The notes under the pieces: model-generated
The model's database searches: none
Told to the model about the DNA's origin: nothing
Seen by the model: the letters and a program-made list of their open reading frames with translations, nothing else
In this document: positions 1 to 5,101 of the stretch, one piece after another
How positions within the stretch are numbered: position 1 is the stretch's first letter
How the letters are laid out: every line of letters starts with the position of its first letter
Program-made: the position numbers and the translations under genes
From: JAOUGY01 sp050329955
Lineage (GTDB): Bacteria > Actinomycetota > Acidimicrobiia > Spongiisociales > ZC4RG35
NCBI GenBank assembly: GCA_050329955.1
Contig: JBHJOH010000229.1
Coordinates: 1 to 8,539, forward strand
Length of the DNA stretch: 8,539 bases
Direction: 5' to 3'

Positions 1-22
1 ACATGGCGATGTGGGTGAACAC
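1..22 (-). CDS. Possible 5' start of a gene leaving the window (7 codons)
   Basis: On the minus strand, just downstream of the YyaL-like gene, an AGGGAG ribosome-binding-like motif (complement of 28-33) lies 5 bases before a GTG at 22-20. The frame stays open to the edge, reading V-F-T-H-I-A-M. Such a start is faintly reminiscent of glyoxalase/VOC proteins, but seven residues cannot identify a family. If real, the gene follows the YyaL-like gene by 29 bases and would share its transcript. This may be a chance match. Confidence 0.3.
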
Positions 23-51
23 GAGTGCTCCCTGATGGTGGCAGCGGGACC

Positions 52-2064
52 CTACCCGATTTGGTCGGCCATCTCGCCGGGGTCGGTGACAGGCAGATTG
101 CAGGCGAATCCTTCGCACACGTAGGCGCTGGTGCGGTCGGTGGCGCCGCGTCCGGCCAGCAGCGGGATGGGTTCGCGCCCATCGACGCTCACCGCCAGCA
201 CTGCGTGCGGTCGGTATCGCGACCAGAAGTGCTCGACGAACCTGCCGGCATCCGGCCCCGCCACTGCAACTTCCCGGAGACCGTGGTGCATCGAGGCCAG
301 CACTGCGGCCAGGTGCCCGACGCCGGCGGGATACCTCTCCAACAGCACGGCACCCGCACTCACCGTTGCCCGGGCGGCGTCGGCGAGACCCGCCTCGCCG
401 GTGAACAAGGCCAGCCACATGAGGGCCTCGGCGGCTAGGGAGTTACCCGAGGGGAGGGGGTTGTCGAGCTGATCCTTGGGGCGCTTCACCAATGCCTCGG
501 CGTCGACGGCGGTGGTGAAGAACCCGCCGGCGGGATCGGAGAACAACTCGGGGATGAGACGGGTGATGCGCTGGGCGGCCTCGAACCATTCGATTTCTCC
601 GGTGGCCTGGTAGAGCGTGAACAACCCAACCGCCACCGAGGCGTGATCCTCGAGGAAGCCGACGATGCGGGCCTCGCCCTCCGACCACGATCGCAGCACA
701 CGGCCGTCGTGGGTGGTCATACGTTCGATGATGAATCGGGCGCACGCCCGGGCGTCGTCGAGCAGGTCGCTGCGTCCCAGCGAGGCTCCGGCCTCGGCGA
801 AGGCCCGGAGGGCGATGCCATTCCACGATGCCACCACCTTGTGGTCGAGGCCGGGGCGGACGCGTTCCGCCCGAGCGGCGAACAGGGCGCTTCTCGAGCG
901 GTCGAGTGAGGCTCGGACCGAGGCGACCGTGCGGCCGGTGAGCTCGGCCACTTCGGTGGCCGTCCGAGCGACATGGAGGACGTTGCTTCCCTCGAAGTTA
1001 CCCTCCTGCGTCACGCCGAACGCCAGCAGCGCCACCGCCAGGTCGTCGGGCTCGAGGACGTCGGCCACCTCCTGGGCGGCCCACAGGTAGTACCTGCCTT
1101 CCTCGCCCTCCGAGTCGGCGTCCTCGGCCGAGAAGAACCCGCCCTCCGGATGGCGCAGATCGCTTCTGAGATACTCGAGGGTCTCCTCCGCGATCGACGC
1201 CAGCTCGGGGTGGCCCAGTTCCCGCCACGCCCACAGGTAGAGGCGGGCCAGCTGGGCGTTGTCGTACAACATCTTCTCGAAGTGCGGCACCAGCCAGGTC
1301 GAGTCGGTGGAGTACCTGGCGAAACCGCCGCCGAGTTGGTCGTAGATCCCGCCGCGCGCCATCGCCACCAGCGTCGCCCCGAGCATCTCCCCTGCCCGGG
1401 GCGCCCACGGCTCGTCGACGATGCGAAGCAGGAACTCCAGGACCGGCTGTTGGGGAAACTTGGGGGCGGATCCGAACCCGGCGTGCACGGGGTCGTAGGC
1501 CGCCTCCAGGGCCCGGTAAGCAGCCTCAACCACAGCCTGCCCGGGGAAGGTTCCACCTATGGGGATACGCCGGCTGATGGTCTCGGTGAGTCGTTCGGCC
1601 TGCTCGGTTATCTCGTGGCGGCGGTTCTCCCAGGCGTCGGTGATCGCTTCGATCACGGAACCGAACGTCGGCATGTGTCCGCGGGGGCGGTTGGGGAAGT
1701 AGGTCCCGGCGTGGAAGGGCTCGCCGCCGGGTGTCATCCACACTGTCATCGGCCAGCCGCCGCGACCGGTCATGGCCTGAACCGCTTCCATGTAGACGGC
1801 GTCCACGTCGGGCCGTTCCTCGCGATCCACCTTCACGTTCACGAACCGACGGTTCATCTCGGCGGCGGTGGCCTCGTCCTCGAACGACTCGTGGGCCATG
1901 ACGTGGCACCAGTGGCATGCCGAGTACCCAACCGACAGAAGGATCGGCACATCGCGCTCCCGGGCGGCGGCGAAGGCCTCCTCGCCCCACTCGTACCAGT
2001 CGACGGGGTTGTCCCGGTGTTGGCGGAGGTAGGGCGATGTCGAGTCTGCCAATCGGTTGACCAT
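52..2064 (-). CDS. YyaL/SPATA20-family protein with thioredoxin-like N-terminal domain (DUF255)
   Basis: The 670-residue protein matches the family's usual length. Residues 3-35 carry the family opening (NRL...SPYLRQH..NPVDWYEWG), which fixes the ATG at 2064-2062. A thioredoxin-like domain follows with a CHWC pair at 50-53, then KVDREERPD (78-86), GGWP (102-105) and AGTYFP (119-124). The rest, about 180-660, resembles an alpha/alpha toroid like the glycosidase/N-acylglucosamine 2-epimerase fold, with GGGFARYSTD (245-254), PHFEKMLYDNAQL (260-272), YYLWAAQEV (325-333), KVVASWNG (409-416) and PSGNS (538-542). A cysteine pair closes the protein (C650, C655). There is no signal peptide or membrane segment, so it is probably cytosolic. 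The family, which includes Bacillus YyaL and human SPATA20, has no established reaction. A redox-linked or sugar-binding role is speculation. No clear ribosome binding site precedes the ATG. It lies 146 bases downstream of the methyltransferase on the same strand and could be cotranscribed. Confidence 0.93.
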   Translation of the reverse strand: MVNRLADSTSPYLRQHRDNPVDWYEWGEEAFAAARERDVPILLSVGYSACHWCHVMAHESFEDEATAAEMNRRFVNVKVDREERPDVDAVYMEAVQAMTGRGGWPMTVWMTPGGEPFHAGTYFPNRPRGHMPTFGSVIEAITDAWENRRHEITEQAERLTETISRRIPIGGTFPGQAVVEAAYRALEAAYDPVHAGFGSAPKFPQQPVLEFLLRIVDEPWAPRAGEMLGATLVAMARGGIYDQLGGGFARYSTDSTWLVPHFEKMLYDNAQLARLYLWAWRELGHPELASIAEETLEYLRSDLRHPEGGFFSAEDADSEGEEGRYYLWAAQEVADVLEPDDLAVALLAFGVTQEGNFEGSNVLHVARTATEVAELTGRTVASVRASLDRSRSALFAARAERVRPGLDHKVVASWNGIALRAFAEAGASLGRSDLLDDARACARFIIERMTTHDGRVLRSWSEGEARIVGFLEDHASVAVGLFTLYQATGEIEWFEAAQRITRLIPELFSDPAGGFFTTAVDAEALVKRPKDQLDNPLPSGNSLAAEALMWLALFTGEAGLADAARATVSAGAVLLERYPAGVGHLAAVLASMHHGLREVAVAGPDAGRFVEHFWSRYRPHAVLAVSVDGREPIPLLAGRGATDRTSAYVCEGFACNLPVTDPGEMADQIG

Positions 2065-2210
2065 GTTCCGAGTCTGGTCGAATCGGATCCGCTCGGGGCC
2101 CGGGACGGGACACCTCACAAGCGATACGGGGTGCCAATCGCTCCTCTTCCGGGCTGGCAGCTGCTTCCTCGCCGGCGCTGCCGGTTCTCCGACACCGTCT
2201 CTGGGGTCTT
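2065..2210 (-). other. Gap between methyltransferase and YyaL-like gene, with two small dyads
   Basis: This same-strand gap holds two short inverted repeats: AGCGAT/ATCGCT (2120-2125 and 2137-2142) around an 11-base loop, and CCGGC/GCCGG (2172-2176 and 2180-2184) around a 3-base loop. Neither is followed by a T-run on the minus strand, so neither is a convincing terminator. No clear promoter or ribosome binding site is visible for the downstream gene. Readthrough from the methyltransferase is plausible. Confidence 0.3.
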
Positions 2211-3032
2211 TCAACGGCTGCGCATGATCTCCCAGCAGGCGACGGCAGCTGCGGCGGCGACATTGAGGGAGTCGACACCGCCGGTCATGGGGATGGTGGC
2301 GACGATGTCGGCCGCTTCCAGGACCTCGTCCGAGAGTCCGTGGAACTCGTTTCCCACCACCAGCGCGGTCCGGCCCGACAGGGCGAGGCCGCCCAGGTCG
2401 GCCAGGTGGGCCGACTCGCTGGTGATGGCCATGGCGACCGTGGTGAATCCCGCCTCCCGGAGCGTCCCCATTGCAGCTGGGATGGAAGGTACCCGCGCCC
2501 ACGGCAGGGTGAAAGAGGCGCCCATCGCCACCCGCAGCGCCCGCCGGTAGAGCGGATCGCAGGAAGGTTCGTCGAGGAGCAGGCCGCCGACACCGAGCCC
2601 GGCAGCCGAACGGGCCATCACCCCCAGGTTCGTCGGATTGGTGACGCGTTCGGCCACCACCAGGGTCTGGGACCCGGATACGACCTGTGGTGCGCTGCGC
2701 TCGGGGGGCCGGAGGAAGCAGGCCAGCGCACCGCGATGGATGTGCAGGCCGGTGATGGCGACCGCCACCTTTGGACCGACCCCGAACACCGGGGTGCCCT
2801 CTGGCAGGGAGGCCTCGACCAGGGTCGGGTGATCGGCCGAACGCAGCATCGAGACCGGCGTGAGGCCGGCCGCCAGCGCCTCGCCGATCAGGCGCTCACC
2901 CTCGGCGATGAACAATGGCCGCAGAGTCGGGTCGGATCGCTCCCGGTCCATGCGCAGCTGATGGTCCCGAAGCCCGATGTACACCGCTACCCGTGGATCT
3001 GCGGGGTCATCGATGGGGACGAGGGCTGTCAT
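2211..3032 (-). CDS. SpoU/TrmH-family RNA 2'-O-ribose methyltransferase
   Basis: The protein has 273 residues, normal for the family. These SPOUT enzymes transfer a methyl group from S-adenosylmethionine to a ribose 2'-hydroxyl in tRNA or rRNA, using a knotted fold and usually acting as dimers in the cytosol. All three SpoU motifs are visible in the C-terminal half. Motif 1 is ERVTNPTNLGVMARSA (128-143), with the conserved N135 and catalytic-type R141. Motif 2 is VVGNEFHGLSDE (225-236). Motif 3 is IPMTGGVDSLNVAAAAAV (247-264), with S255, L256 and N257. The N-terminal 110 residues, including FIAEGERLIGEAL (41-53), match the substrate-binding domain seen in the 23S rRNA-type members. The exact target nucleotide cannot be read from sequence. 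The ATG at 3032-3030 was chosen because the domain begins soon after it and longer readings run into the intergenic repeats. A -10-like box lies 9 bases upstream, with no ribosome binding site. Confidence 0.93.
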   Translation of the reverse strand: MTALVPIDDPADPRVAVYIGLRDHQLRMDRERSDPTLRPLFIAEGERLIGEALAAGLTPVSMLRSADHPTLVEASLPEGTPVFGVGPKVAVAITGLHIHRGALACFLRPPERSAPQVVSGSQTLVVAERVTNPTNLGVMARSAAGLGVGGLLLDEPSCDPLYRRALRVAMGASFTLPWARVPSIPAAMGTLREAGFTTVAMAITSESAHLADLGGLALSGRTALVVGNEFHGLSDEVLEAADIVATIPMTGGVDSLNVAAAAAVACWEIMRSR

Positions 3033-3041
3033 ATGGTCCGG

Positions 3042-3047
3042 AGTATG
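3042..3047 (-). promoter_or_regulatory. Candidate -10 box of the methyltransferase, near-leaderless
   Basis: The minus strand reads CATACT here, four of six bases of TATAAT, ending 9 bases before the ATG. No convincing -35 lies 16-19 bases upstream. Transcription would begin at or very near the start codon, which agrees with the absence of a ribosome binding site. Weak as a single motif; it gains some support from the similar arrangement at two other genes in the window. Confidence 0.35.
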
Positions 3048-3108
3048 GTGCCCGACTGGGCGGGTGTTTGGATCGAGGGCCGGGGACGGGGGTTTGACAA
3101 TCCACCGC

Positions 3109-3144
3109 CTGTGGAAAAGTCTGTGGAATAACCTGGGGAAACGG
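3109..3144. repeat. Three tandem 12-bp direct repeats, DnaA-box-like
   Basis: CTGTGGAA, CTGTGGAA and CTGGGGAA begin at 3109, 3121 and 3133, exactly 12 bases apart. The complement of 3110-3118 is TTTTCCACA, which fits the DnaA-box consensus TTWTNCACA. The complement of 3122-3130 (TATTCCACA) misses it by one base, and the third copy is weaker. A short inverted repeat TCCAC/GTGGA (3101-3105 and 3111-3115) overlaps the first copy. The repeats lie about 85 bases upstream of the candidate sigma promoter. DnaA binding is an inference, and another regulator could use these sites. Confidence 0.5.
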
Positions 3145-3189
3145 CAGGTTTCCAAGAGCGAACGGAAGCGTGAACAGGCCGGGACAACT

Positions 3190-3210
3190 GGGGGGTTCAC
3201 AAACGCCCCC
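3190..3210. repeat. G-run/C-run hairpin overlapping the candidate -35
   Basis: Six Gs plus TT (3190-3197) can pair with AAC and CCCCC (3202-3204 and 3206-3210) around a CACA loop, leaving one bulged G at 3205. The putative -35 TTCACA lies at the loop. It may be a structural or operator element, or only a consequence of homopolymer runs. Confidence 0.35.
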
Positions 3211-3224
3211 CCTTCTGTCATAGT
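3196..3224 (+). promoter_or_regulatory. Candidate sigma-70 promoter of the sigma factor gene
   Basis: TTCACA (3196-3201, five of six to TTGACA) and CATAGT (3219-3224, four of six to TATAAT) are separated by the ideal 17 bases. Transcription would start near 3231, giving a leader of about 115 bases before the GTG. This is the best -35/-10 pair I find in the region, but it has not been scored against a matrix. Confidence 0.45.
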
Positions 3225-3242
3225 GACCACCCGGGTGACAGA
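3214..3242. promoter_or_regulatory. Dyad symmetry (operator-like) over the sigma promoter start
   Basis: TCTGTCA (3214-3220) and TGACAGA (3236-3242) are perfect 7-base inverted copies, 15 bases apart. They bracket the -10 box and the expected transcription start. The 22-base centre-to-centre distance places both half-sites on one helix face, as expected for a dimeric repressor. No cognate regulator is identifiable. Confidence 0.4.
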
Positions 3243-3250
3243 CCCGTTCA

Positions 3251-3260
3251 GCCGTACGGC
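3251..3260. repeat. 10-bp perfect palindrome in the sigma gene leader
   Basis: GCCGTACGGC reads the same on both strands. It lies about 20-30 bases downstream of the expected transcription start. It may be a protein site or a chance palindrome in GC-rich DNA. Confidence 0.3.
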
Positions 3261-3330
3261 CGTGAGACCGATTCTTCGAGGTTTGCTCGGGGGACATGGG
3301 GGCAATTTCACGACCTCCGGATAGCACAAT

Positions 3331-3335
3331 GGAGG
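3331..3335 (+). promoter_or_regulatory. Ribosome binding site of the sigma factor
   Basis: GGAGG ends 10 bases before the GTG at 3346. This clear Shine-Dalgarno motif supports the GTG as the start. The nearby ATG at 3329 is out of frame. Confidence 0.75.
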
Positions 3336-3345
3336 ATCACACACC

Positions 3346-4335
3346 GTGACGTCTGCCGAGCCGCGTCGAGATGCCAAAGAGAAGACCGCCCGTAAGTCCG
3401 TCGTCAGCAAGCTGACGGATGAGCGCGGCCGCCTCACCACGGACCTCGTCTCCCAGTACCTCACCGCCATCGGTGAATACGACCTCCTCACTGCCGAGCA
3501 GGAAGTAGAGCTCGCCCAGATGATCGAGACCGGCGAACAGGCCGGGGTTCGACTCGAGAAGGGCGACTTCAAGGACAAGAAGGAAGAGATCGAGCTGCGT
3601 CGCCAGGAGCGCAAGGGCCGCGAGGCCAAGGACGCCTTCCTGACCGCCAACCTGCGCCTCGTGGTGGCCAACGCCCGTCGCTATGCCAACACCTCGGGCA
3701 TCGACTTCCTCGACCTCATCCAGGAGGGCAACCTGGGTCTCATCCGGGCCGTCGAGAAGTTCGACTGGCGCAAGGGTTTCAAGTTCTCCACCTACGCCAC
3801 CTGGTGGATTCGCCAGGCAATCACTCGTGCCATCGCCGACAAGTCGCGGACGGTCCGGATTCCGGTTCACCTCCATGACACCCTGGCGGCGGTACGGGCC
3901 GCTCAGGCAAGCCTCAAGGCTGAGCTCGGGCGTGATCCCCGGCCCGAGGAGATCGCCGAAGAGGCCGGTGTCACCGTCGACAAGGTCGAGCTGGCCCTCG
4001 GGGTGGCCGACACCGTGTCGCTGGAGCAGCCGGTTGGCGAAGACGGCGCCCAGCTCGGAGACTTCATCGAGGACGAAGATGCCGCCGATCCGGTGCAGAT
4101 CACCGAAGAGCTGGATGTCGCCGACTCGTTGCGCAAGTCGATCGACCGTCTGCCCCAACGGGAGGGACGCATCCTGGCCCTCCGCTATGGCTTCTACGAC
4201 GGCGTGCCCCGTACGCTCGAAGAGATCGGTGAGGAGTTCAACCTGACCCGGGAGCGCATCCGTCAACTCGAGAAGCTTGCCCTGTGCCGGCTGCGCCATC
4301 CCTCGTTCGGTATCCGCGAGCAGGACCTGATCTAG
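3346..4335 (+). CDS. rpoD: RNA polymerase sigma factor, sigma-70 primary type (RpoD/SigA/SigB-like)
   Basis: This 329-residue protein directs RNA polymerase to promoters. Region 1.2 is at 31-66 (TTDLVSQYLTAIGEYDLLTA). Region 2 is at about 95-172: ANLRLVVANARRYA, FLDLIQEGNLGLIRAVEKFD, the melting and -10 recognition helix FSTYATWWIRQAITRAI (147-163), then RTVRIPVH. Region 3 spans about 173-250 (RDPRPEEIAEEAGVT). Region 4 spans about 258-322, with LPQREGRILALRYG and the -35 helix-turn-helix TLEEIGEEFNLTRERIRQLE (290-309). Region 1.2 and the intact 2.3/2.4 place it in the primary group, not the ECF or sporulation/flagellar groups. It lacks the long acidic N-terminus (region 1.1) of large RpoD proteins and has only about 30 residues before region 1.2, so it could be the housekeeping factor or a SigB-like paralogue. 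The helix after the recognition helix reads LEKLALCRLRHPS, with a cysteine where basic residues are common. GTG start; a strong terminator follows 34 bases after the stop. Confidence 0.95.
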   Translation: MTSAEPRRDAKEKTARKSVVSKLTDERGRLTTDLVSQYLTAIGEYDLLTAEQEVELAQMIETGEQAGVRLEKGDFKDKKEEIELRRQERKGREAKDAFLTANLRLVVANARRYANTSGIDFLDLIQEGNLGLIRAVEKFDWRKGFKFSTYATWWIRQAITRAIADKSRTVRIPVHLHDTLAAVRAAQASLKAELGRDPRPEEIAEEAGVTVDKVELALGVADTVSLEQPVGEDGAQLGDFIEDEDAADPVQITEELDVADSLRKSIDRLPQREGRILALRYGFYDGVPRTLEEIGEEFNLTRERIRQLEKLALCRLRHPSFGIREQDLI

Positions 4336-4369
4336 CACCGCTCCGGGCCCGTTCGTTCAGGACGATCAC

Positions 4370-4400
4370 CAACGGCCGCCCCCGCCGGGGGCGGCCGTTG
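4370..4400 (+). terminator. Strong hairpin terminator of the sigma gene
   Basis: A perfect 14-bp stem (4370-4383 with 4387-4400, AACGGCCGCCCCC and its complement plus a closing C-G pair) has a 3-base GCC loop. The following bases TCGTCTCCTC are pyrimidine-rich but lack a real U-run, as is common in high-GC actinobacteria. It begins 34 bases after the sigma stop codon and insulates the CBS gene. Confidence 0.8.
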
Positions 4401-4486
4401 TCGTCTCCTCCGACCACGTTCCTGCAGACATCGCCTATCCGGTCGACGAGGTGCCATCCGCCTCTGCGCCGGCCCTGGCGGTCCTG

Positions 4487-4492
4487 TACGGT
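4487..4492 (+). promoter_or_regulatory. Candidate -10 box giving a leaderless CBS-protein mRNA
   Basis: TACGGT fits the actinobacterial TANNNT -10 pattern and ends 7 bases before the ATG at 4500, so the predicted +1 falls on the start codon. No -35 and no ribosome binding site are seen. This arrangement supports the chosen start. Confidence 0.5.
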
Positions 4493-4499
4493 TCACTCC

Positions 4500-4964
4500 A
4501 TGAGGCTCCATGATCTGGTGGGAGGCACCGCACACGTGTGCGGGCCGGACACGACCATCGAAGATGCAGCGGCGGCGATGAGTGCCAGCGGCCACGGGTC
4601 GCTCGGGGTGGTGGAAGGAGGTGCCCTGGTCGGAGTCGTGACCGAACGCGACCTGGTGCGGGCGCTCGGAGCCGGGCACGGGGCCGGCGACCTGGTCCGT
4701 CGGTGGATGACCCCCGATCCCGACGTGTTCGATCCGGGAGTCGATGTTTTCGAGGCTGCCCAATGGCTGCTGGAATCCGGATACAGGCACCTGCCGGTGG
4801 TCTCGGAAAGCGGCCGACTGCTCGGGGTGGTGTCGGTCACCGACGTCCTCGCCGGTGTCCTCGACTCGATAGAGGAGGAGGAGGACTTCGCCGAGGATGA
4901 CGGCACAGACGGCCTGAGTGCCGATCTGGATGCGTCGGCCGGTTCGCACTCGACGACGGACTGA
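4500..4964 (+). CDS. Two-CBS-domain protein
   Basis: The protein has 154 residues and consists of a pair of CBS domains forming one Bateman module. CBS 1 is at about 5-56 (TTIEDAAAAMSASGHGSLGVV, then GVVTERDLV). A linker RRWMTPDPDVF (67-77) leads to CBS 2 at about 76-120 (VDVFEAAQWLLESGYRHLPVV, then GVVSVTDVL). Such modules bind adenine nucleotides such as AMP, ATP or S-adenosylmethionine and usually act as energy-sensing regulators. No catalytic, channel or DNA-binding domain is attached, so its partner is unknown. The last 30 residues (124-154) are strongly acidic and probably disordered. It is soluble. The ATG is favoured because the first CBS domain starts at once and a -10-like box precedes it at leaderless distance; longer readings would overlap the sigma gene. 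It is bounded by the terminator upstream and a 137-base gap before livH, so it is probably a single-gene transcript. Confidence 0.9.
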   Translation: MRLHDLVGGTAHVCGPDTTIEDAAAAMSASGHGSLGVVEGGALVGVVTERDLVRALGAGHGAGDLVRRWMTPDPDVFDPGVDVFEAAQWLLESGYRHLPVVSESGRLLGVVSVTDVLAGVLDSIEEEEDFAEDDGTDGLSADLDASAGSHSTTD

Positions 4965-5087
4965 CCTGATCGCCGGGTGACGCAGCATTGTGCCGGTCAG
5001 GCACGAGGCAGGGGTCGAATCGTTCGAAGTTAACCGTCCGGTGACACGCGAGCGACGACCTGGGGGGCATCGGCCGATTCTCAGCGC

Positions 5088-5093
5088 TATCGT
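5088..5093 (+). promoter_or_regulatory. Candidate -10 box giving a leaderless livH operon mRNA
   Basis: TATCGT fits TANNNT and ends 8 bases before the GTG at 5102, so transcription would start at the GTG. No ribosome binding site is present, and there is no convincing -35 at 16-18 bases. The rest of the 137-base gap (4965-5101) holds only a weak CTGACC/GGTCAG dyad after the CBS stop and a small ACCG/CGGT dyad near 5034. Confidence 0.5.
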
Positions 5094-5101
5094 CCCCGCC
5101 C

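Larger units (their letters stand above)
3033..3345. other. Divergent intergenic region between methyltransferase and sigma factor
   Basis: These 313 bases contain no gene. From left to right they hold a minus-strand -10-like box for the methyltransferase (3042-3047), three tandem 12-bp repeats (3109-3144), a GGAAAC/GTTTCC inverted repeat (3137-3142 and 3148-3153), a G-run/C-run hairpin (3190-3210), a candidate sigma-70 promoter inside a 7+7 dyad (3196-3242), a 10-bp palindrome (3251-3260) and a ribosome binding site (3331-3335). The longer open frames crossing it are not coding-like. Confidence 0.7.

Noticed and set aside
2065..2502. Upstream extension of the YyaL-like protein to an earlier ATG
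   Set aside because: The added residues are Arg/Gly/Pro-rich and overlap the methyltransferase in another frame. The family's conserved N-terminus begins at the ATG at 2064.
973..2550. Plus-strand open frame of 525 codons opposite the YyaL-like gene
   Set aside because: It is rich in Arg, Gly, Pro and His and shows no recognisable domain, while the opposite frame encodes a full conserved protein. Long antisense frames are expected in high-GC DNA.
3094..3099. TTGACA, a perfect -35 hexamer
   Set aside because: No acceptable -10 hexamer lies 16-19 bases downstream; the bases there belong to the tandem repeats. It is probably coincidental.
3101..3144. Replication origin based on the DnaA-box-like repeats
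   Set aside because: Only one copy fully fits the consensus, there is no AT-rich unwinding stretch, and no dnaA, dnaN or gyrase genes are nearby.
3033..3671. Upstream extension of the methyltransferase
   Set aside because: It would cross the intergenic repeats and run antisense into the sigma gene. The family domain starts right after the ATG at 3032.
3337..4338. Minus-strand open frame of 333 codons opposite the sigma factor
   Set aside because: The plus strand encodes all sigma-70 regions, and the antisense product matches nothing recognisable. It is a codon-bias shadow.
4284..4499. Upstream extension of the CBS protein into the sigma gene
   Set aside because: The added residues would be encoded across the terminator hairpin and are low-complexity. 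The CBS fold starts at the ATG at 4500.
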